Made by a program: the position numbers and the translations under genes. The notes under the pieces are model-generated. The model saw only the letters and a program-made list of their open reading frames with translations. It was not told the DNA's origin and did not search any database. Below, piece after piece: positions 8,727 through 17,484 of a DNA stretch of 64,000 bases (its first letter is position 1; each line of letters opens with the position of its first letter). The stretch is from Amycolatopsis mediterranei. GTDB lineage: Bacteria; Actinomycetota; Actinomycetes; Mycobacteriales; Pseudonocardiaceae. Location: contig NZ_CP100416.1 of assembly GCF_026017845.1 (NCBI RefSeq), positions 9,488,366-9,552,365 of the forward strand. The letters run 5' to 3'.

Positions 8727-8736
8727 AGCCTAACGT
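8727..8736. promoter_or_regulatory. Overlapping divergent -10 elements of galU and the 5-FCL gene
   Basis: TAACGT (8731-8736, plus) ends 6 nt before the ATG at 8743. On the minus strand TAGGCT (8732-8727) ends 8 nt before the galU ATG at 8718. The two boxes share two bases. The short distances imply leaderless mRNAs in both directions. Neither start has a Shine-Dalgarno sequence. Confidence 0.5.
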
Positions 8737-8742
8737 GAGGTC

Positions 8743-9333
8743 ATGCACGCGCTGGGCAATGAGCACCTGAGCAAGGCGGAGTGGCGTGACCGGGTGACGC
8801 GCGCCCGGGCGGGGCAGGCAGCCGAATCGCACGCTCGGGAGGCGTCGGCCCTGGTCAGCGCGGTGGCGAAGGTCACAGCGAACACCGTGTGCGCCTACCT
8901 GCCGTTCGGCACGGAGCCGGGCACGACGGCGTTCGTCGACGCGCTGGCCGCCGGGGGCGCGCGAGTCCTCCTCCCCGTCATCCGGTCCCGGACCGATCCG
9001 CTCGACTGGGCCGAGTACACGGGCGAGGCCGAGCTCGTGCCCAGCCGGTTCCGCGGCATCCGGGAGCCGGGCGGGAAACGCCTGGGTACCGAAGCTGTCG
9101 GCGCGGCGGAGCTGGTGCTGGTGCCCGCGCTGGCCGTGGATAGCCGGGGCGTGCGGCTCGGGCGCGGGGCGGGCCACTACGACCGCTCGCTGGTCTTCGC
9201 CGCGGCCGGCGCTACGCTGCTGGCCGTCGTCCGGGACGAAGAGCTGGTGGAACGGCTGCCCGGCGAGCCGCACGACGTGCGGATGACCGGAGCCTTGACG
9301 CCGGGTCGAGGCGTGGTCGAACTGCCGGTGTGA
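8743..9333 (+). CDS. 5-formyltetrahydrofolate cyclo-ligase
   Basis: 196 residues. The family signature GVRLGRGAGHYDRSL binds ATP/phosphate and lies at about 142-156; CAYLPFGTEPGTTAFVDAL is the N-terminal substrate region. The enzyme converts 5-formyl-THF to 5,10-methenyl-THF with ATP. It is divergent from galU with starts 24 bp apart and is followed by fmdB. The counterpart by order in M. tuberculosis is Rv0992c. Confidence 0.92.
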   Translation: MHALGNEHLSKAEWRDRVTRARAGQAAESHAREASALVSAVAKVTANTVCAYLPFGTEPGTTAFVDALAAGGARVLLPVIRSRTDPLDWAEYTGEAELVPSRFRGIREPGGKRLGTEAVGAAELVLVPALAVDSRGVRLGRGAGHYDRSLVFAAAGATLLAVVRDEELVERLPGEPHDVRMTGALTPGRGVVELPV

Positions 9334-9419
9334 GCAACCTGGAATTGCTTTCGGGGAATGTTTTCCCGCACAATCGGGTTGGCACTCTGGTCGGATGAGT
9401 GCCAGCAAAGGAGCCGTCA

Positions 9420-9719
9420 GTGCCTACGTACCAGTACGCCTGCAAAGAATGCGACCACCGGTTCGAAGCCGTGCAGTCGTTCTCGGACCCCAGCCTGACC
9501 GTCTGCCCGCAGTGCTCCGGGGCGCTGCGCAAGGTCTTCAGCTCGGTCGGCGTCGTCTTCAAGGGGAGCGGGTTCTACCGCACGGATTCGCGTGACTCGA
9601 GCAAGTCGAGCACCGCGGCCACCCCGCCGAAGACCGAGACCAAGACGGAGTCGAAGCCGGACACGAGCTCGGCATCCTCCTCTTCGACCACGACGAAGAC
9701 GGCCGCCGCCGCGTCCTGA
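9420..9719 (+). CDS. FmdB-family zinc-ribbon protein (Ruc-like)
   Basis: 99 residues from GTG 9420, chosen because the protein then begins PTYQYACKECDHRFE as the family does and AAAGGA lies 7 nt upstream. Zinc ligands are C8xxC11 and a second CPQC pair near residue 32-35. From residue 60 on the protein is a disordered Ser/Thr/Lys/Ala tail. The mycobacterial homologue by position, Rv0991c (Ruc), is a redox-regulated chaperone activated by oxidation of these cysteines; the same role is inferred here. Confidence 0.85.
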   Translation: MPTYQYACKECDHRFEAVQSFSDPSLTVCPQCSGALRKVFSSVGVVFKGSGFYRTDSRDSSKSSTAATPPKTETKTESKPDTSSASSSSTTTKTAAAAS

Positions 9720-9849
9720 CCCGCCAGTTGTCCACAACACCCCGGTTGTCCACAGATGCCGGACGTGGCCCTTCCGGCGGCCCGTCCGGCTTCCCTAACG
9801 TCGATCTCGTGCAGCACACCGCCGCACCCGATCCGGCCGAGGGGGCCCC

Positions 9850-10467
9850 GTGGACATCCTGGCGAAGCTCCGCCCGCTACACCTGACCCGGCTGCAGAGC
9901 CGGCGGACACGGCTCATCCGCCGCTGGCTCGCCGTCGGCCTGCTCGTGCTGGGCGCGGTGTTCCTGATCCATCCCGGCTCCGCCCGAGGCGCACCGACCG
10001 TCCTCGCGGCACACGACCTCCCTTCCGGCGCGACTCTGGGCGCTGCCGATGTCAGGCTGGCCGACCTCTCCGACGAAGCACGTCCGACGGGCGTGTTGAG
10101 CACCCTCGACGCCGTCGACGGGCGCCTGCTGGCGGGCGCCGTCCGGGCCGGCGAGCCGCTGACCGACGTCCGGCTGGCAACGGTCCCCGCCCCGGCTGAT
10201 CCCGGCACGGCGACCGTGCCGGTCCGGCTGGCCGACGTGGCTGTCGCCGCGCTGCTCCGGCCCGGCCAACGCGTCGACGTCGTCGCGGCACCAGAGCCGG
10301 CCGCACCCGCCTCCGTGCTAGCCGCCGGGGCGACGGTCGTGACGGTCGGACACCAGGAACCGGCCACGCTCAAGGGGCCGCTGGTGCTGCTGCGGCTGCC
10401 GGAAGCGGCCGCGACGAGGGTGGCGGCGATTTCACTGGAGCGTCCGGTAACGGTTACTCTCCGCTAG
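9850..10467 (+). CDS. SAF-domain protein, CpaB/RcpC-like
   Basis: 205 residues from GTG. An N-terminal helix (about 28-44, WLAVGLLVLGAVFLIHPG) anchors it. A SAF domain follows (TVLAAHDLPSGATLGAADVR, then GRLLAGAVRAGEPLTDVRL), with a C-terminal beta domain containing LRPGQRVDVVA. The fold is that of CpaB, a periplasmic/outer face subunit of Flp/Tad pilus assembly. No other pilus genes are nearby, so the role is open. It sits between fmdB and mscL in the same direction. Confidence 0.75.
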   Translation: MDILAKLRPLHLTRLQSRRTRLIRRWLAVGLLVLGAVFLIHPGSARGAPTVLAAHDLPSGATLGAADVRLADLSDEARPTGVLSTLDAVDGRLLAGAVRAGEPLTDVRLATVPAPADPGTATVPVRLADVAVAALLRPGQRVDVVAAPEPAAPASVLAAGATVVTVGHQEPATLKGPLVLLRLPEAAATRVAAISLERPVTVTLR

Positions 10468-10524
10468 CCCACGCCCGCCGAGACGGGCGAGGGCGTCCCC
10501 GTTCCGGTTCGTGAGGAGAGCAAG

Positions 10525-10941
10525 GTGCTCAAAGGTTTCAAGGACTTCCTGATGCGCGGCAACGTCGTCGACCTCGCCGTGGCGGTGGTCATCGGCTCGG
10601 CGTTCACGGCGATCGTCACGGCGTTCACCAACGGCCTGATCAAGCCGCTGATCAGCACGATCGGCGGCACGGACGCCGCGAACGGTCTCGGGTACCAGAT
10701 CTTCGACAACAACAAAGCCACGTTCCTGGACTTCGGCGGCGTGATCAACGCGGCGATCAACTTCGTGCTGGTCGCGGCGGTGGTCTACTTCGTGATCGTG
10801 ATGCCGGTCAAGAAGGTGCAGGAGCGCCGCAAGCGCGGCCAGGAACCGGGCCCGTCGGAGCCGACGGACGTGGAGCTGCTGATCGAGATCCGCGACCTGC
10901 TGCGCGCCCAGTACACCCAGCGCGGCGACGACCGCGACTGA
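10525..10941 (+). CDS. mscL: Large-conductance mechanosensitive channel
   Basis: 138 residues from GTG 10525 with GAGGAGA upstream. The N-terminal helix MLKGFKDFLMRGNVVDLAVA leads into TM1 (AVAVVIGSAFTAIVTAF) and TM2 (AAINFVLVAAVVYFVIVMPV), then a cytoplasmic helix (EPTDVELLIEIRDLLRAQ). It opens on membrane tension to release solutes during hypo-osmotic shock. In mycobacteria it lies beside moaB2 and pepD, as it does here for moaB2. Confidence 0.95.
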   Translation: MLKGFKDFLMRGNVVDLAVAVVIGSAFTAIVTAFTNGLIKPLISTIGGTDAANGLGYQIFDNNKATFLDFGGVINAAINFVLVAAVVYFVIVMPVKKVQERRKRGQEPGPSEPTDVELLIEIRDLLRAQYTQRGDDRD

Positions 10942-10947
10942 ACGAGG

Positions 10948-11118
10948 TCAGCGGTCGTGGTGCGGTGGCCGGTTCTCCCGGTACCAGTCGTCCGGGAGAC
11001 CGGTGGGCCGCTCGGGATCGCGCTCGTCGGAGGTCGTCTCGGGCAGGACGTCCCCGAAGATCTCGTCGACCCGGCGGCGCTGCTCGCTGGTCTGGGGTTT
11101 CCGCTGTTCGCCCGGCAT
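10948..11118 (-). CDS. Small conserved actinobacterial protein
   Basis: 56 residues from ATG 11118; a longer start at 11151 is possible but adds an unconvincing segment. It contains RRRVDEIFGDVLPETTSDER and ends GLPDDWYRENRPPHHDR. Short proteins with this VDEIFGDVLP...DDWYRENRPPH pattern are found beside mscL in related actinomycetes (from memory). No membrane segment or catalytic motif; function unknown. Confidence 0.65.
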   Translation of the reverse strand: MPGEQRKPQTSEQRRRVDEIFGDVLPETTSDERDPERPTGLPDDWYRENRPPHHDR

Positions 11119-11203
11119 GACCCCAGTGTCCCACGACGCGGTGTTTGACAACTCCAGAGCGAATGCCCGCCGAGCTGGTCCGCGGGGAAGCCGGGCCGTG
11201 CGA

Positions 11204-11227
11204 GCGCCCCTCCGACGGGAGAGGCGC
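11204..11227 (-). terminator. Hairpin after moaB2
   Basis: A 10-bp stem with one mismatch and a GACG loop lies 20 nt beyond the moaB2 stop. There is no U-run, as is common in actinomycetes. Confidence 0.4.
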
Positions 11228-11246
11228 CGCTCCGGCCCGCGAGGGA

Positions 11247-11747
11247 TCAGACCTCTTCGAGGCCGGAAAGTTCGTCGATCACGTGCGGCACGAGCGAGGT
11301 CAGCGTCGCCATCCCGTCGCGGACGGCCGACCGCGACCCGGCGAGGTTGACCACGAGCGTGCTGCCGGACACCCCGGCGAGCCCGCGGGAGATGCCGGCG
11401 TCCACGGCCCCGGCGGCCAGGCCGGAGGCACGGATGGCCTCACTGATGCCCGGGATGGGTCGGTCGAGCACACCGGCGGTGGCGTCCGGAGTCCGGTCGC
11501 GCGGCAGCACGCCGGTGCCGCCGACGGTGATCACCAGGTCGGCGCCGCCGATCACGGCGGTGTTGAGCGCGTTGCGGATACCCGCGGTCTCCGCCTCGAC
11601 GACCACGACACCGTCGACGATGAAGCCCGCTTCTTCGAGCAGCTCCGTGACCAGCGGGCCAGTGGTGTCCTCGTGCTCGCCGTGCGCCACGCGATCGTCC
11701 ACGATGACCACGAGGGCCCGGCCCAGCCGTTGTGCACTCCGTTCCAT
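11247..11747 (-). CDS. moaB2: MoaB/Mog-domain molybdopterin-binding protein
   Basis: 166 residues from ATG 11747. The MPT-binding loop VITVGGTGVLPRDRTPDAT and the downstream PIPGISEAIR define the MoaB/MogA fold. Mog adenylylates molybdopterin before metal insertion; mycobacterial MoaB2 sits between pepD and mscL (Rv0984) and its enzymatic role is not fixed. Here mscL is still adjacent but pepD is 9.6 kb away. A longer start at 11774 adds only nine residues. Confidence 0.85.
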   Translation of the reverse strand: MERSAQRLGRALVVIVDDRVAHGEHEDTTGPLVTELLEEAGFIVDGVVVVEAETAGIRNALNTAVIGGADLVITVGGTGVLPRDRTPDATAGVLDRPIPGISEAIRASGLAAGAVDAGISRGLAGVSGSTLVVNLAGSRSAVRDGMATLTSLVPHVIDELSGLEEV

Positions 11748-11870
11748 GGCGCCCACCGTAGCCGGTTTCGACAACCGGGCGCCGGGAGGTGCCGGGTGAG
11801 TTCTGACGATTCGGTGACGTGAAGCCGCGGGCTACGGCAAGCACCGGCGAAGGCCCCTAGCGTGGCCGGG

Positions 11871-12932
11871 GTGCGCGTACTGGTCACCGGCGGAGCCGGG
11901 TTCATCGGGTCTCACATCGCCGACCTCCTGGCCGACGGCGGCGACGAGGTCGTGGTGCTGGACAACCTCCTCCCCACGGCCCACGGCTCCAGCTCCCCGC
12001 CGCCGTACACCGGCAGGCACCGGTTCCTGCGCGGCGACGTCACCGACACCGAAATCGTCGCGGAGCTGCTGGACGGCGTCGACGCGGTCTGCCACCAGGC
12101 GGCGGTGGTGGGCCACGGGATCGACCCGTCGGACGCACCGTCGTACGCCTTGCACAACGACTACGGCACGGCGGTGCTGCTGGCCGGAATGCATGCCGCC
12201 GGCGTCCGGAAGCTGGTGCTGGCCTCGTCGATGGTCGTCTACGGCGAAGGCCGCTACGCGTGTCCGGACCACGGCGTGGTGCCACCCTCGCCGCGCCGCC
12301 GGTCCGATGTGGACGCCGGCCGGTTCGAGCCACGCTGCCCGTCGTGCGAAGCGGAGCTGAGCTGGCAGCTGGTGCCTGAGGACGCGCCGCTGAACCCCCG
12401 CAGCACGTACGCGGCAACGAAGCTGGCCCAGGAACACCTGGCGGGCGCCTGGGCCCGGCAGACGGGCGGCACGGTGTGGGCGATGCGCTACCACAACGTC
12501 TACGGCCCGCGGATGCCCCAGAACACGCCGTACGCGGGAGTCGCGTCCCTCTTCCGCTCGGCACTGGTCCGCGGCGAGGCACCCCGGGTCCTGGAGGACG
12601 GCCGCCAGCAGCGCGACTTCATCCACGTCCACGACGTGGCGAGGGCCAATGTCCTGGCCCTGCACATGGAAGGTCCGGCAGGCGAGATAAGCCCGCTGAA
12701 CGTCTGTTCGGGCACCCCGCACACGGTGGGCGACCTGGCAACGGAGCTGGCCCGAGCCAGCAAGGGCCCGGCCCCGAAGGTGATCGGCGGCGCCCGCCCG
12801 GCCGACGTCCGCCACGTGGTGGCAGACCCCGCCCGAGCCCGCGAGCAGCTCGGCTTCACCGCGGAAATCGGCTTCGCGGACGGCATCGCGGACTTCGCCA
12901 CGGCCGAGCTCCGGGAACCGGTCTCACTCTGA
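11871..12932 (+). CDS. NAD-dependent sugar epimerase/dehydratase with CxxC insert
   Basis: 353 residues of the extended SDR class. The NAD motif is VLVTGGAGFIGSHIADLL. The catalytic Ser is in ASSMVVYGEG and the YxxxK is STYAATKLAQ. An insert after the active-site Ser contains RCPSCEAELSW, a feature of a subgroup that includes enzymes annotated dTDP-L-rhamnose 4-epimerase; the substrate is therefore probably a nucleotide-sugar but is not certain. GTG 11871 is chosen over GTG 11862 because a -10-like TAGCGT (11858-11863) ends 7 nt upstream, as for a leaderless transcript. Confidence 0.8.
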   Translation: MRVLVTGGAGFIGSHIADLLADGGDEVVVLDNLLPTAHGSSSPPPYTGRHRFLRGDVTDTEIVAELLDGVDAVCHQAAVVGHGIDPSDAPSYALHNDYGTAVLLAGMHAAGVRKLVLASSMVVYGEGRYACPDHGVVPPSPRRRSDVDAGRFEPRCPSCEAELSWQLVPEDAPLNPRSTYAATKLAQEHLAGAWARQTGGTVWAMRYHNVYGPRMPQNTPYAGVASLFRSALVRGEAPRVLEDGRQQRDFIHVHDVARANVLALHMEGPAGEISPLNVCSGTPHTVGDLATELARASKGPAPKVIGGARPADVRHVVADPARAREQLGFTAEIGFADGIADFATAELREPVSL

Positions 12933-13183
12933 CGACTGAGGTCCGGGACAGCCTCACCGAAGCGAAGCCCAGCCCAACCGCATCACCGATGCCTCGCCCT
13001 GCCGACCGCCAAAGCACCGTTGATCCCGGCTGGGCGCCGCCGGTCACCACGCTTCACCGTGCTCAAACAACGACGTGGTCTACCGACTCACCACGAAAAA
13101 TCGGCCTCATCCGCCGTGCCGCCGCCGTCCTCCATGCCATGAGCACCTGGACCAGGGCTGTACCGGCCATGCCCCTAGTAGGT

Positions 13184-14179
13184 TGATTCCGTGAAGTTCG
13201 TGTTAGTGGTCGAATGCGATCAGTGAGCGTTTGCTGGTCACGCCGGTGGTCCAGTTGTGCCAGATGGCGGCGGCCATGGCCAGCAGGCGCTGCGCGACCC
13301 GGGTGAACACCCCGTGCGGGGTGCGTCCGCCGTGGGCTTCGAGGTCGAGTTGGCCTTTGAGGGTCTGGTTGACCGATTCGATCCGCTGGCGGACGCCACC
13401 GAGGTTGCCGTTGCGGTAGGTCTCATCACGGCGGTCGGGGCGCAGCAGCTCCAGCCCCATCGCCTCGGTCAGCTGCTTGAACTCCTTACCGGCGCAACCC
13501 TTGTCCGCCAACAGGACCTGGCCGTTGCGGATGAGGTGGTGATTGTCCTCGAGCAGGGCGGCCAAGACTTCGCGTTCGCCGAGTTTCGGGGTGGCCAGAC
13601 ACCACATGACCGGCATTCCGTCGCCGGCGCAGACGAGGTAGAGCTTCAGTCCCCAGTACCACCGGGAGTGTGACGCGCAGTAGCCGTAGCTGGCGTGCCC
13701 GGCCAGGTCGGAACGCTTCACCGTCTCCCGCGACATTCCGCAGGGCACCGGGGTGGCGTCAGTGATCCACAGGTCGTCGAACCATGAGGGGCTGCACGCA
13801 GCCAGCGTGAGGATCGCCTTGCACAACAACGGCTGCGCGGTCTTGAGCCGTTTGTGGTAGCCGGACTGGGTCAGCATCGCCGGGAACTCAGCATCGTCGG
13901 GAACATCGTGCGCCACCCGGCGTCAGTGTGGATATGCCGGATCCAGCGTCGTTCGCTGTTGTAGCGCTGCAGCACCTGCGCCACGGCCATCGTGATCAGC
14001 TCACTGTCGGTCAGTTCCGGTCGGCGGCCCCGGCCGGTACGGGGCGGCACCACGTGATCGTCGATCAGCACGTAGAGTGCGGTCAGGAGGGTGTCTAGTT
14101 CTTTCGTCACGGTTTGATCTTGGACACCCTCCTCCCACGCCCACACAGCGGCTCTCCTCACGTGATCTTCACGGAATCA
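13184..14179 (-). mobile_element. IS982-family insertion sequence, about 1.0 kb
   Basis: The ends are imperfect inverted repeats sharing TGATTCCGTGAAG, with further similarity inwards. The length and the transposase fit IS982. I see no clear target duplication: the flanks are TAGTAGGT and CTCATCTA. It lies between the epimerase and the histidine kinase, 5 bp beyond the kinase stop codon. Confidence 0.8.
13203..14161 (-). pseudogene. IS982 transposase, split by a frameshift
   Basis: The first part (14161-13871) has LTALYVLIDDHVVPPRTGRG and RPELTDSELITMAVAQVLQR and ends WRTMFP followed by nonsense and a stop. The second (13916-13203) resumes at DDAEFPAMLTQSGYHKRLK and carries the DDE core: DDLWITDATPVPC, then LLADKGCAGKEFK, then RQRIESVNQTLKGQ. 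The reading frame is lost near 13900-13910, by one base. IS982 transposases are normally one frame, so this copy is probably dead, unless ribosomal frameshifting rescues it. Confidence 0.82.
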
Positions 14180-14184
14180 CTCAT

Positions 14185-15234
14185 CTAGGGCATCGCGAGC
14201 GGCAGTCGCACCTCGAACCGGCACCCCGGGCCGTGGTTGTGCACCCCGATCCGCCCGCGGTGCGCCTCGACCAGCCCCTTGGCAATGGCCAGGCCGAGCC
14301 CGCCCCCGCTGGTCGTCCCGCCACGCTCGGGCGTCCGCGCCTGCGTCCCGCGGAAAGCGACGTCGAAGACGCGGTTGATCTCGTCGTCCGGGATACCGCC
14401 GCAGGAATCGTCCACGGCGAGCAGAGCCTCGTTGCCGTCGACACCGATCTGCACCGCCACCGTCCCGTCGGGCGGGGTGTGCCGGATCGCGTTGGACACC
14501 AGGTTCCGCACGATCCGGGCCAGTTCCGGGTCGCTGCCGGTCACCACCGGCCAGGTCGACGCCTTGGCGAGCACCCGGACCCGCTTCCGGTGCGCCACCG
14601 GCGCCTGGGCGGCCACGGCGTCGCTCACGACATCCCGCAGCGGCACCGCGGACATCGTGAGCTCCAAGGCCCCCGCGGTGATCCGCGAGAGCTCGAACAG
14701 ATCGCCGACCATCGCGGACAGCCGCCGGGTTTCGCCGCTGATCCGCTGGGCGTAGTCGGCGACCTCGTTGCGTTCGGACACCACGCCGTCCGCCAGTGCC
14801 TCGGCCATCGCCTGGATCCCGGCCAGCGGGCTGCGCAGGTCGTGGCTGATCCAGGCCACCAGTTCGCGCCGGGACGCCTCGGCGGCGCGTTCCCGCTCGC
14901 GCGCCTCGCGCTCCCACACGCTGCGGCGGGCGATGGCCCGGCCGAGGATGATCGCCGCGGGCACGGTGACCAGCGCGACGAGCAGGCAGACCAGCAGCAT
15001 CGTGGTCAGCGCGGGGGTGAACATGAACCCGCTGATCCCCAGGACGCCGACCAGCGTGGCGAGCACCGGGATCAGCACCAGCACCGTGAGCGTGGTGGCC
15101 AGCGCACCGCGGCGCAGGACGTACAACGCCACGCCGCCCAGCGCCGCGACCGGCAGCGAAAAGAGCAGCGCGAACGGCAGGATGTGCCAGAGGTGCGTCA
15201 GCATCTCCGGAAAGGACTCGCCAGAGCCGATCAC
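14185..15234 (-). CDS. Sensor histidine kinase
   Basis: 349 residues from GTG 15234, which overlaps the response-regulator stop (GTGA). Three membrane helices fill residues 10-110. The H-box is ISHDLRSPLAG, the N-box RNLVSNAIRHTPPDG, and the G-box GGGLGLAIAKGLVEAH. There is no large extracytoplasmic loop, so it may sense within the membrane or through the membrane protein encoded first in the operon (15943-17340). The IS982 element abuts its 3' end. Confidence 0.88.
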   Translation of the reverse strand: MIGSGESFPEMLTHLWHILPFALLFSLPVAALGGVALYVLRRGALATTLTVLVLIPVLATLVGVLGISGFMFTPALTTMLLVCLLVALVTVPAAIILGRAIARRSVWEREARERERAAEASRRELVAWISHDLRSPLAGIQAMAEALADGVVSERNEVADYAQRISGETRRLSAMVGDLFELSRITAGALELTMSAVPLRDVVSDAVAAQAPVAHRKRVRVLAKASTWPVVTGSDPELARIVRNLVSNAIRHTPPDGTVAVQIGVDGNEALLAVDDSCGGIPDDEINRVFDVAFRGTQARTPERGGTTSGGGLGLAIAKGLVEAHRGRIGVHNHGPGCRFEVRLPLAMP

Positions 15235-15935
15235 GGCTGCTCCCGGTCGTAGCGGTAGCCGACACCCCACACGGTCGCGACCCGGGTCGGCTTGGCCGGG
15301 TCGCGCTCGATCTTTTCGCGCAGCCGTCGCACGTGGACGGTCACAGTGGACTGATCGCCGAAGTCCCAGCTCCACACCTTCTCGAGCAGGTCCGCGCGCG
15401 AGTACGCCACACCGGGGTGGGCGAGGAAGAACGCCAGCAGGTCGAACTCCCGGGTGGTGAGCGGCAGTTCGCGGCCGCTGAGGGTCGCGGTGCGCGCTTT
15501 CATCTGCAGGCGCAGGTCGCCGTCCACGAGCACGGCGGCGGCCGGCTCCGGGCGGGGCATCCGGGCGCGGCGCAACACCGAGGCCACGCGCAGGGCGAGT
15601 TCCTTGGGGCTGAACGGTTTCGTCACGTAGTCGTCGGCGCCGAGCTGGAGGCCGGCGATGCGGTTCTCCTCCTCGCCGAGGGCGGTGAGCATGACGATCG
15701 GCACCTGGCTGACCTGGCGCAGCCGCTTGCACACCTCCAGGCCGTTGATCCCGGGCATCATGACGTCGAGCACGACCAGGTCGGGCTCGTGGGCGCCGAA
15801 CTTCGCCAGCCCCTCGGCGCCGTTGCCGGCCACGTCGACGGTGAACCCAGCCACCTCGAGGTAGCGGCGGACGACGTCGCGGACCGTCTCGTCGTCGTCG
15901 ACCACGAGCACTCGCCCGGCCTGATCGCTCATCAC
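15231..15935 (-). CDS. OmpR/PhoB-family response regulator
   Basis: 234 residues. The receiver domain has VLVVDDDE, phospho-acceptor DVMMPGING and TKPF. The winged-helix output domain has LPLTTREFDLLAFFL, then STVTVHVRRLREKIE and VATVWGVGYRYD. It lies 7 nt after the membrane-protein gene and overlaps the kinase by 4 nt, so the three form one operon. Target genes are unknown; adjacent envelope-sugar genes are candidates. Confidence 0.92.
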   Translation of the reverse strand: MMSDQAGRVLVVDDDETVRDVVRRYLEVAGFTVDVAGNGAEGLAKFGAHEPDLVVLDVMMPGINGLEVCKRLRQVSQVPIVMLTALGEEENRIAGLQLGADDYVTKPFSPKELALRVASVLRRARMPRPEPAAAVLVDGDLRLQMKARTATLSGRELPLTTREFDLLAFFLAHPGVAYSRADLLEKVWSWDFGDQSTVTVHVRRLREKIERDPAKPTRVATVWGVGYRYDREQP

Positions 15936-15942
15936 GTCTCCC

Positions 15943-17340
15943 TCACCAGCCCGTCAGCAGCAGGTGGTTGACCGCCAGCGCCGTCGCCGCCTGCGCGGCC
16001 AGCCACCACTGGCGGCCGGGCCGCGGCAGCAGCGCCGTCATCGGCAGCAACCACACCCCGAACGGTAGCCAGATCCGTTCGGTCTCGGCTTTCGACAGGC
16101 CCGAGACGTCGGCGAAGAGGATGGCGGCCAGGGCGGCGAGGCCCAGCAGGAGGACCGGATCGGTGAGCAAGGCCCGGCGCGGAGACGACGCCAACCCTCG
16201 CCGGACGGCGGCCACGACCGCGGGACCGAGCGCAACGGTCACCGCGGCGAGGTCGGCCCACACCCAGTACGAGTAGGGCCGGACCAGCGCCACTCCCTGG
16301 TAGTAGCGCTCGACGACCAGGTGGTAGCCGTCGAGCCACCAGAAGCCCGCCCAGGCGAAGACGCCGACGACGGCGAGTGCCGCGACGATCGCCAGTGCGG
16401 CCGCCCGCCACTGCCGGCCGAGGACGGCGACGGCCAGCACGAGCACGCCGAGCAGCACCAGGCCGTACGACAGGAAGATCCCGAAGCCGAGCAGCACCCC
16501 CGCGCCCAGCCCGGCCGGAACGGCGTACCGGCGGCCGTGGGTGAACCCCGTCGCGGACAGCACGAGCAGCGCCAGCCCGGTGGCGGTCACCCCGGCGAAG
16601 AGGCCGTCCGCCGAGACGCCGATCCACACCGCGCCCGGGGTGAGGACGGCGAACGGCAGCACCTCGCGGGCCGCCTCGGGCCGGCCGAGCAGGGCGAGCG
16701 TGGCCGGCACGGCCACCGCGACCAGGCTGCCGACGAGCACCACGGCCGTGGCCGCCCACGCGCCGCCGTGCAGGCCGAGCCGGTCCAGCCAGACGAAGAC
16801 GAGCGTCGCACCCGGCGGGTGACCGGACACGTGCGTCGTCCACGACTGGGGCCGGAAGTCGAGGATGCGGGAGGAGAACTCGCGCAGCATCCGCGGGATG
16901 TCGGTGATCCCCGGGACCTCGTGGAGGTACTCCTGGGGAATGGTGAGGTGCCCGGCGAACCCGCGCCCCCAGCCGTCGACCATGGCCAGGGAGAAGATCC
17001 AGGCGAGCGAGGCGAGGTAGCCGGCGGCGAGCGTGCGGCGCCACGGCAGGCGGGCGGCCAGCGCCGGGCCGTGGAGCACCACCGCGACTGCGACGAGCAC
17101 GGCGAACACCGAGCCCGGGCCGACGTGCGGCAGCCAGTCGGCGAACAACGGCGGCGCGGACACGAAGATGATCACGCCGGAGTGCGGCCGGTTGTAGTAG
17201 AGGCCGACCGCGGTGGCCGCGGCGACGAGCACCACCGCCGCGGCGACGGCAAGGAGGTCGGCGCGGCGGCCGGAGACCGGGGCTTCGGGTTCGCGGGCAG
17301 ACGGCTCGGCGAGCCGGGCTGCCGATGTCGGCTCGCTCAT
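15943..17340 (-). CDS. Polytopic membrane protein, GT-C glycosyltransferase-like
   Basis: 465 residues with about eleven hydrophobic segments after a 25-residue polar N-terminus (MSEPTSAARLAEPSAREPEA). Between segments are FRPQSWTTHVSGHPPGATLV and AVWIGVSADGLFAGV, features of GT-C style polyprenyl-phosphate-sugar transferases. A clear DxD is not seen, so the enzyme call is inference. It begins the operon with the two-component system and diverges from the GT2 operon at 17485. Confidence 0.6.
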   Translation of the reverse strand: MSEPTSAARLAEPSAREPEAPVSGRRADLLAVAAAVVLVAAATAVGLYYNRPHSGVIIFVSAPPLFADWLPHVGPGSVFAVLVAVAVVLHGPALAARLPWRRTLAAGYLASLAWIFSLAMVDGWGRGFAGHLTIPQEYLHEVPGITDIPRMLREFSSRILDFRPQSWTTHVSGHPPGATLVFVWLDRLGLHGGAWAATAVVLVGSLVAVAVPATLALLGRPEAAREVLPFAVLTPGAVWIGVSADGLFAGVTATGLALLVLSATGFTHGRRYAVPAGLGAGVLLGFGIFLSYGLVLLGVLVLAVAVLGRQWRAAALAIVAALAVVGVFAWAGFWWLDGYHLVVERYYQGVALVRPYSYWVWADLAAVTVALGPAVVAAVRRGLASSPRRALLTDPVLLLGLAALAAILFADVSGLSKAETERIWLPFGVWLLPMTALLPRPGRQWWLAAQAATALAVNHLLLTGW

Positions 17341-17484
17341 CGTCGCCCACCCTAGGTTCACGGCGGGTGATCCGCGCCCGGGAACCGGGAGCCGTAACGA
17401 CGCGGTAAGAACTCGTCCGATGTCATGATTCGGTAAGCCCCGCAAGGGTTCTGCGACGTTTCCCACGGCCTTACGGTCGGCGCC

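Noticed and set aside
7813..9408. galU extended to a 531-residue protein
   Set aside because: The extra 230 residues read through the divergent 5-FCL gene. GalU proteins are about 300 residues and begin shortly before AAGLGTR.
16321..17355. A plus-strand frame of about 345 codons
   Set aside because: It is antisense to the multi-helix membrane protein and consists of Asp/Gly/Arg/Gln runs.
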